DNA from: Planctomycetota bacterium
GTDB taxonomy: Bacteria > Planctomycetota > UBA1135 > GCA-002686595
Reading direction: 5' to 3'
Length of the DNA: 64,000 nt
NCBI GenBank assembly: GCA_020638835.1
Contig: JACKHV010000001.1
Coordinates: forward strand, 806,001-870,000
The translations under genes and the position numbers were made by a program. Positions 58,601 through 64,000 of this stretch are shown in pieces. Each line of letters begins with the position of its first letter. The stretch's first letter is position 1. Below the pieces are notes generated by a model. The model was not told where the DNA came from, ran no database searches, and saw nothing but the letters and a program-made list of their open reading frames with translations.

Positions 58601-59941
58601 ATGTCGATCCAAGCCGCCCTCGTCGCCCTCGCGCTCGCCGCCCCCCAGGAATCCGGCACCGACTCCGCCGACGTCTGGTCGCAGGCCGAGCTGGAGCGGG
58701 TCACCGAAGAGATCCGCCTCGACCTCGAGGAGCTGCGCGGCGACACCTTCCGGCGCCCGGTCACCGTGCGGGTCACCGACGGGGCGGGCTTCCTCGAGCA
58801 CGCGAAGGAGCGCGTCGAAGCCTTCACCACGGAGGAGCAGTGGGCGGCCGACGGCTTGGAGGCGAAGCTGCTCGGTCTGATCCCCGCGGACATGGATCTG
58901 CTCGCGACGACCTACGAGCTGCTCGAGAGCCAGGTCGGCGGCTTCTACGACCCGGGCGCGGACACCTTCTACTTGATGGAGAGCTACACCGGTGGCTTGG
59001 CGCGCGTGATCCTCTCGCACGAACTCGTGCACGCGCTGGACGACCAGCTCTTCGACCTCGACGCCGGCATGCGCGGCCGCGTGAACTCGGCCGACGCACT
59101 CTTCGCCTACCAAGCGCTGTGCGAGGGCAGCGCGCAGCTCGTCAGCACGCGCTGGGTGCTGCGCAACGCCGGCACCTTGAGCCCGGCGGACCTGGAGAAG
59201 GCGAGCCTTGGAACCGAACAGCTCGCCGGCGCGCCGGCCTACCTGTGGAAGCCGCTGCTCGGCGCGTACCTCGCGGGCAACGACTTCCTCGACAAGGGCT
59301 ACCGCATCCGCCGTCGCGAGCTGCGCAAGGAAGCGAGCCAAGGCCGCACGATCGCCGAGGCCTTCGAGAACCCGCCGCGCTCGAGCGAACAGATCCTGCA
59401 CCCGGAGAAGTACTGGTCGAAGGACGCGCGCGACGAACCGCAACGCGTCACGCACGGCGTCGCGCCGGAGGGCTGGACGGAACGCGGGCGCACGACGCTC
59501 GGCGAGCTGACCCTCGCGATCCTGGTCGACGACGCAGCCGCCCTCGCCGGCCCGGACCTGACCAACCCGCGCTCGCTCCTGAGCCTGCGCTACACCAACG
59601 CCGCCGCCGAAGGCTGGGGCGGCGACGAAGTCGTCCTGCTCACCAAGGACGACGCGAAGGTCCTGCAACTCTCGACGGTCTGGGACACCGAGGCCGACGC
59701 CCAAGAGTTCCACGACGCCCTCGCATTCGCCGAACTCCGCATCCGCGCCGTCGTCGACGCCCTCGGCGACCCCGCCGGAACCAACCTCCGACTCGACCTC
59801 CCCGCCCGCCGCGTGACCTTCACCAGCTTCGCCGGAATCAACGCCGAAGACGCGGCGGCGATGCTCGCGCAACTCGACGTCACCGTCGAACTCCCGACCC
59901 CCGCCGAGTCCGAACAACCCGAGCCCGCCGGCGCGAAGTAG
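58601..59941 (+). CDS. Secreted zinc metallopeptidase-like protein (HExxH)
   Basis: 446 aa from the ATG at 58601, chosen over the ATG at 58592 because GCAGGA lies 8 nt before it. Signal peptide MSIQAALVALALAAPQ. Zinc motif SHELVHALDDQ (H140, E141, H144) with E175 in CEGSAQLVSTRW as probable third ligand, a gluzincin-like layout. A middle helical domain and C-terminal beta segments follow. No closer family could be named. Divergent from the symporter gene. Confidence 0.82.
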   Translation: MSIQAALVALALAAPQESGTDSADVWSQAELERVTEEIRLDLEELRGDTFRRPVTVRVTDGAGFLEHAKERVEAFTTEEQWAADGLEAKLLGLIPADMDLLATTYELLESQVGGFYDPGADTFYLMESYTGGLARVILSHELVHALDDQLFDLDAGMRGRVNSADALFAYQALCEGSAQLVSTRWVLRNAGTLSPADLEKASLGTEQLAGAPAYLWKPLLGAYLAGNDFLDKGYRIRRRELRKEASQGRTIAEAFENPPRSSEQILHPEKYWSKDARDEPQRVTHGVAPEGWTERGRTTLGELTLAILVDDAAALAGPDLTNPRSLLSLRYTNAAAEGWGGDEVVLLTKDDAKVLQLSTVWDTEADAQEFHDALAFAELRIRAVVDALGDPAGTNLRLDLPARRVTFTSFAGINAEDAAAMLAQLDVTVELPTPAESEQPEPAGAK

Positions 59942-60501
59942 CCCGTTCCTTCTCTCGGCCGAAGGCCGTCCTCAGGCTGGAAGCCGAGCTTGCGCAAGAA
60001 CCGCACCGACGAGGCTCGAGCCGAAGGCGCGCTCCAAGAAGCCTCCCACGAAGTTCACGAAGGGAAACGAAGAAGGACGAACCACGCGCAGGCGAGTTCG
60101 AACCGACAGCTGAGTGCCCTTACGAATCTTCGGCGCGCCGGAGGCAGCAGACCATCCGACGGCTTCGCGGCCTGCGGCCGCGAACGGCCCGTAACTCTCT
60201 CGGCCGAAGGCCGGCAGGGGGGGCACTTTGGAGGCAAACGGTCGACGCCGCTTCTGATCCGTCGACCGCGCGGGATCGTGGTTCGTTCTTCTTCGCGCCT
60301 TGTCGTGAGCTGCCCGGGGGCGGCAAGTTGCTTGCGCGTCGCGTGCCGCAGAATCCCCTCTGCGACCTTCGTGGGAAACTGAGGGCTCGACCGCACGAGC
60401 GGCTGGAGCCGCCCGCGCCATCCAGCACAGCGCGCGCGAAGTCGCGAACGAGAACGAACGACTCTCCGGCGACTTCGAGCCGAAGGAGCGTTCCTCGACG
60501 G
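59942..60501. other. Non-coding island with decayed repeat fragments
   Basis: 560 bp without a credible gene. It has a 17-bp direct repeat CTCTCGGCCGAAGGCCG at 59952-59968 and 60197-60213. It also has an inverted pair of CGAAGAAGGACGAACCAC (near 60068) and its one-mismatch complement (near 60280), and CTTCGTGGGA in both orientations near 60045 and 60367. GC is lower and all frames are patchy. It looks like debris of a dispersed repeat or old gene. Confidence 0.6.
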
Positions 60502-60726
60502 CTAGCGGGGCTTGAAGGTCGCCGCGTCGACGATCGCCCAGAGGTGCACGAGGGCGCCGAAGGGCCAGCCGACGATGGACCAGTAGAGCACGCCGACGGT
60601 GACGAAGAAGAAGGCGGCTCGCAGCAGGCGGGCTTGGAGCAGTTGGCCGAGGCCGGGGATGAAGAAGCTCGCGAGAGCCGAGATCACGCTCCCGGTACTG
60701 CCTTGTGTCGAGTCGCTCGTGGTCAT
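60502..60726 (-). CDS. Small two-helix membrane protein (TM2-like)
   Basis: 74 aa. VISALASFFIPGLGQLLQAR and FFFVTVGVLYWSIVGWPFG are two hydrophobic helices; PGLGQLLQAR-LLRAA is the pattern of TM2/DUF-type small membrane proteins found widely in bacteria, with no known role. Convincing hydrophobic periodicity and codon bias. No promoter seen. Confidence 0.68.
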   Translation of the reverse strand: MTTSDSTQGSTGSVISALASFFIPGLGQLLQARLLRAAFFFVTVGVLYWSIVGWPFGALVHLWAIVDAATFKPR

Positions 60727-60768
60727 CGCTCGGTCGGTGGGATTCGTGGGCGTTCGTCTTCGTCAGCG

Positions 60769-61563
60769 TCAGCCGAAGTGGCGGCGGGCGCTGCTCGCGG
60801 GGCCGGGGAGGCCGCCGGTGATGCGGCCGAGGAAGAGGAAGCTGCCTTCGATGCGCCAGCCCGGGCGCGGCATGCGCAGGCCGTCGCGTTCGAGTTGCCA
60901 CGGGCTGACGAAGACGTGCAGGCTGCGCTCGGGTGCGTCGCACTCGAGCAGCATCACCGGCAGCTCGGTGATCGGATTGCGCGCGTGCCGGATGCTCATC
61001 ACGCGCAGCGACGCCTCCATGCATCCGCCGGGGGCGTTCGGGCCGCTGAGCGGCTCGAGTCGCGCGCCGCCCTCCAGGTCGTAGACGGACTCGTCCGGCG
61101 CTTCCGAGTTCGGCCCCACGAAGTCGACTTCGAGCGCGAAACCCGCGATGCCGACGGAGAGGACGCGCCCCGGCAGGAGGCTCTTCGGCAAGCGGCGCGC
61201 GTCCGTCAGCCAGCAGCTGAGCAAGTACGCGCCGGGGGCGCACCACTCGTCCTGGAAGGCGGCGCGCGTCGGCGCGGCCCAGCCGGTGAGGAGCGCGTCG
61301 AAGGGGGAGTCCTCGAGCGAGCGGACGCTCTGCACCGCGACGCGGAGGCGTTGTTGTTCGCGGTAGAAGGGGAGCAAGCTCCAGTGGTCGCTGTCCTCCT
61401 CGCGGTCGAAGCGCAGCTCGATCCCGTCGGCGAGCGGGATCGAGAGGTGCTCGCCCTCGGGGCCGCGCCAGGGCACCGACTCGCCGCGTTCGTGTGCGAG
61501 TTCGATCAGCTCGCCGAGGTCCTGGTCGGGCGGGAAGCCGACGCACTCCAAGAGGAAGTCCAC
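60769..61563 (-). CDS. Cytoplasmic protein of unknown function
   Basis: 264 aa from a GTG at 61563; no ATG lies near the conserved-looking start DFLLECVGFPPDQDLGELIE. No signal peptide or TM helix. Segments such as HLSIPLADGIELRFDREEDS, WLTDARRLPKSLLPGRVLSV, ALEVDFVGPNSEAPD and GWRIEGSFLFLGRITGGLPG suggest a beta-rich fold. A similar class of proteins of about 260 aa is known from Planctomycetota and relatives as hypothetical. A weak CAGACT lies 7 nt before the GTG. Confidence 0.65.
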   Translation of the reverse strand: MDFLLECVGFPPDQDLGELIELAHERGESVPWRGPEGEHLSIPLADGIELRFDREEDSDHWSLLPFYREQQRLRVAVQSVRSLEDSPFDALLTGWAAPTRAAFQDEWCAPGAYLLSCWLTDARRLPKSLLPGRVLSVGIAGFALEVDFVGPNSEAPDESVYDLEGGARLEPLSGPNAPGGCMEASLRVMSIRHARNPITELPVMLLECDAPERSLHVFVSPWQLERDGLRMPRPGWRIEGSFLFLGRITGGLPGPASSARRHFG

Positions 61564-61623
61564 GGCCCGCAGTCTGTCGCATCGACGTCGCTGGGTGCAA
61601 GCCGTGCCGGTCCGGTGCTTTGG

Positions 61624-61629
61624 TAAGAT
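61624..61629 (+). promoter_or_regulatory. -10-like box TAAGAT, leaderless spacing
   Basis: TAAGAT, 10 nt before the ATG of the M1 peptidase. The spacer is CCCGCCCCCC, which has no Shine-Dalgarno. Confidence 0.55.
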
Positions 61630-61639
61630 CCCGCCCCCC

Positions 61640-64000
61640 ATGCGACGATTCTCAGCCGCCGAACTGTTCCTCTGCCTGCTCCCGATCGCCGCCGTCGCCT
61701 GCGGCAGCACGGGTTCGCGCACGCTCGACGCACCGACGATCTCCCGGCGCCACACACCGCGCACGGAGCCGGTCGACGTCGAGCACTACGCGCTGGACGT
61801 TGCGCTCGACCCGGCAGCGCGCACCATCGCGGGCACCTGCCGCGTGAGCATGATCGCCGTGCAGTCCGGCGTCGCGGAGCTCAGCCTCGACCTGGAGGGG
61901 CTCAGCGTCGAGAACGTCCGCGACCGGGCCGGAAACGAGCTCGGGTTCGTGCACGACGGCGCGACCCTCTTCGTCATGCTCGCGGACGCCTTGGACGCCG
62001 GCGAGCGGCTCGAACTCGCGATCGAGTACAGCGGCACACCGCGCGCAGGCCTGTGGTTCGTCGGCGACGGCCCCGCGCCCGCGCGTCACGTGTTCACGCA
62101 GGGCGAGTGCGAAGCCTCGCGCGCGTGGTTCCCGTGCTTCGACTACCCCGCCGACCGCGCGACGAGCGAGATCCGCGTCGAGATGCCCGCGGAGTGGACG
62201 TCCGTCTGCGCGGGCGAACTCGTGGATCAGGGCGAACTCGCCGGCGCGCGGCGCTTCGAACACTGGCGCATGGCAACGCCGCACCCGACCTACTTGACGA
62301 CCTTGGTCGCGGGCGACTTCGTCGTGCAGACGGACGAGTGGGAGGGCGTGCCGCTCTTGTACCTCGCGCCGGAGGTCTACGCCGACTTCATCCCGGCGTC
62401 CTTCGAACGCACGCCCGAAGTGCTCGCGTTCCTCAGCGACTTCGCCGGCCTGCGCTTTCCCTACGCGAAGTACTCGCAGGCGTGCGTCGACGACTTCCCG
62501 TTCGGCGGGATGGAGAACATCTCGGCGACGACGCTCACTTGCGAGACGCTGACCGACGCGCGCGGTCACCGCGACCGCGGCTCGATCGGTCTCGTCGTGC
62601 ACGAAGCGGCGCACCAGTGGTTCGGCGACCTGCTCACCTGCCGCGAGTGGTCGCACATCTGGCTGAACGAGGGCTTCGCGACCTACTGCACGGAACTGTG
62701 GTTCGAGGCGCAGGAAGGGCGCGAGTCGTTCCAGATCCGCATGCGCGACGTGCAGGACAGCTACACCTCGCAGGACGTCGGCGCGAACCGACGTCCGACG
62801 GTCCACGACGTCTACCGCGACCCGATGGACCTCTTCTTCGGAGGCCACACCTACCAGGGCGGCGCGGCGCGGCTGCACCTCCTGCGCGGCGTGCTCGGCG
62901 ACGACGCCTTCTTCGCCGGCGTGCGTCGCTACGTCACCGAGAACCAAGGCCGCGGCGTGCGCACGGACGACCTGCGCGTCGCGCTGCAGGGATTCACGGA
63001 CCGGGACCTCGGTCCGCTCTTCGACGAGTGGTTCTTCTCCGCGGGCTTCCCCGTGTTCCGCTTCGACTCGAGCTGGGCGAACGGCGAGCTGAACGTGGTC
63101 GTCGAGCAGCTGCAGGAGGACGGCGGTCGCACGCCCGCGGTCTTCCACCTGCCGGTCGAGGTCGAAGTGCGCTTCGAGGACGAGACGCGCGTCGAGCTCC
63201 TCGAGCTCACCGAGCGGCGACAGGTCTTCCGCTTCGACGCGCCGACCGAACCGCGCTGGGTGCGCCTCGACCCGAACGACTGGATCCCGAAGCAGATCGA
63301 GATCACGCGTCCGGCGCAGGTCTGGATGGACCTCGCCGCGAACTGCGCGAACCCCAGCGGCCGACGCGAAGCGCTGCAGGTGCTCTCGATGGCGATCGCG
63401 ACCGAGACGGACGAAGCGGCGCGCGGACGCATGTCGCGCGTGATCGCAGCGCAGCTCGCGAACGACCCGATCGACCGCGTGCGCGTCGCGGCGGCGAAGG
63501 CGCTCGCTACCGGCAAGGGCTCGTCCGAACGCGGTGCGTTGATCGACGGCGTGAAGCGCGACGCCTCCGCCGACGTGCGCGTCGCCGCGCTGAAGAGCCT
63601 CTACGCCTTCGGCCGCGACCCGCAGCTGGCGAAGTTCGCGGAAGAGACCTTCTACGCGGGCTACAGCTGGAAGGTGATGGCGGCGGCTGCGGGGCTGCGC
63701 GCCTCGGCCGGTCCCGAAGACGCGTTCAGCTGGGTGTTGGGTCGACTGGAGACGCCGTCGCCGCACGCGGTGCTGGAAGCGGACCTGCTCGACGTGCTCA
63801 GCACGCTCGAGGATCCGCGCGCCATGCCGTTGATGGTCGATCGCGCCTTCTCCGCGGACCGGCACCCGAACGTCCGCAAGGTTGCCGTGCGCGCGCTCGG
63901 ACGCATGCCGCGCGTCGAGCCCGAAGTGCGCCAGCAGCTGATCGAGATGCTCGACGTGTCGAACTTCCACCTGCGCCAGGACGTGATCCGTGCGCTCGGC
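61640..64000 (+). CDS. M1-family aminopeptidase lipoprotein (3' end beyond window)
   Basis: 787 codons are in the window with no stop, so the gene continues. Lipobox AAVACGS (Cys21). Aminopeptidase N fold: HYALDVALDPAARTI at the start of the beta saddle, substrate motif FGGMENISA (GGMEN variant of GAMEN), zinc site HEAAHQW with H321, E322, H325 and, exactly 18 residues later, E344 in WLNEGFATY. After about residue 560 come HEAT-like repeats (RVIAAQLANDPIDRVRVAAAK, LIDGVKRDASADVRVAALK) instead of the usual ERAP1 C-domain. Outer-membrane or periplasmic peptide trimming is likely. Confidence 0.92.
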   Translation, partial: MRRFSAAELFLCLLPIAAVACGSTGSRTLDAPTISRRHTPRTEPVDVEHYALDVALDPAARTIAGTCRVSMIAVQSGVAELSLDLEGLSVENVRDRAGNELGFVHDGATLFVMLADALDAGERLELAIEYSGTPRAGLWFVGDGPAPARHVFTQGECEASRAWFPCFDYPADRATSEIRVEMPAEWTSVCAGELVDQGELAGARRFEHWRMATPHPTYLTTLVAGDFVVQTDEWEGVPLLYLAPEVYADFIPASFERTPEVLAFLSDFAGLRFPYAKYSQACVDDFPFGGMENISATTLTCETLTDARGHRDRGSIGLVVHEAAHQWFGDLLTCREWSHIWLNEGFATYCTELWFEAQEGRESFQIRMRDVQDSYTSQDVGANRRPTVHDVYRDPMDLFFGGHTYQGGAARLHLLRGVLGDDAFFAGVRRYVTENQGRGVRTDDLRVALQGFTDRDLGPLFDEWFFSAGFPVFRFDSSWANGELNVVVEQLQEDGGRTPAVFHLPVEVEVRFEDETRVELLELTERRQVFRFDAPTEPRWVRLDPNDWIPKQIEITRPAQVWMDLAANCANPSGRREALQVLSMAIATETDEAARGRMSRVIAAQLANDPIDRVRVAAAKALATGKGSSERGALIDGVKRDASADVRVAALKSLYAFGRDPQLAKFAEETFYAGYSWKVMAAAAGLRASAGPEDAFSWVLGRLETPSPHAVLEADLLDVLSTLEDPRAMPLMVDRAFSADRHPNVRKVAVRALGRMPRVEPEVRQQLIEMLDVSNFHLRQDVIRALG

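Noticed and set aside
61652..63970. A 772-codon minus-strand open frame
   Set aside because: Antisense to the M1 aminopeptidase, whose HExxH-18-E and GGMEN motifs are unmistakable.

Overview
The window is a GC-rich (about 70% by eye), densely coded piece of a Gram-negative chromosome. It holds about 52 protein genes, no rRNA or tRNA that I can see, no CRISPR array, and no insertion sequence or integrase. Lipid A and LPS genes (Ara4N pathway, LpxL-type acyltransferase, LPS kinase, LptF/LptG, heptosyltransferase) show an outer membrane. The SCO-DUF420 fusion, the A2-type caa3 oxidase operon, many lipoproteins with TPR, HEAT, FHA, CAP or EF-hand domains, and a Tyr/Trp/Cys-rich surface protein all fit a deep-branching Planctomycetota-like bacterium. 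That placement is inference; Myxococcota or another high-GC Gram-negative cannot be excluded.

Layout. 1-4858: arnC(partial)-arnA-arnD-arnT, the Ara4N lipid A modification operon. 5000-8840: a CAP-domain lipoprotein and an FHA membrane protein. 8900-17891: envelope genes (GT4 glycosyltransferase, LpxL-type acyltransferase, LPS kinase, lptF, lptG, a TPR lipoprotein, a membrane protein, a GT9 heptosyltransferase). 17913-21886: NtrY-like histidine kinase, NAD-dependent epimerase, triple-parvulin PPIase. 21887-32772: mixed genes, including an Eis-like acetyltransferase, a galactokinase-like GHMP kinase with an altered sugar motif, a low-complexity Y/W/C-rich TPR protein, a HEAT lipoprotein, a leucine-dehydrogenase-like enzyme and a YgfZ-like protein. 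33184-41924: the respiratory block, with diheme cytochrome c, coxB, coxA, ctaA, ctaB, cox III, cox IV, SCO-DUF420 and a tiny redox membrane protein. 41966-49642: a NUDIX hydrolase, small lipoproteins, hpt, an RluA-type synthase, truD with a giant RGG tail, and mtnP. 49674-54398: two paralogous M28-like peptidases and an N4-asparaginase-type hydrolase. 54408-64000: an EF-hand protein, a DegT aminotransferase, an AGCS symporter with a periplasmic insert, two metallopeptidases (one an M1 enzyme running off the end) and small proteins.

Most striking observation. Directly behind the SCO-DUF420 gene is an 81-codon gene with an in-frame TGA at codon 30, in the context U-D-S-C-K-E-A. Eleven bases after the TGA comes a perfect 6-bp hairpin closed by the tetraloop GGTC. 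Spacing and loop closely match the E. coli fdhF SECIS element. This looks like a previously unannotated selenoprotein (UxxC redox motif) linked to cytochrome oxidase assembly; a nonsense mutation is the main alternative.

Other system-level signals. At least eleven genes have a TANNNT -10-like hexamer 7-10 nt before the start codon, implying widespread leaderless transcription, including one 21-bp divergent promoter whose two -10 boxes overlap. There are also very large intergenic palindromes: a 53-bp-arm hairpin at 31525-31632, a 205-bp inverted-repeat element at 16664-16868, and mutually exclusive hairpins at 55177-55290.
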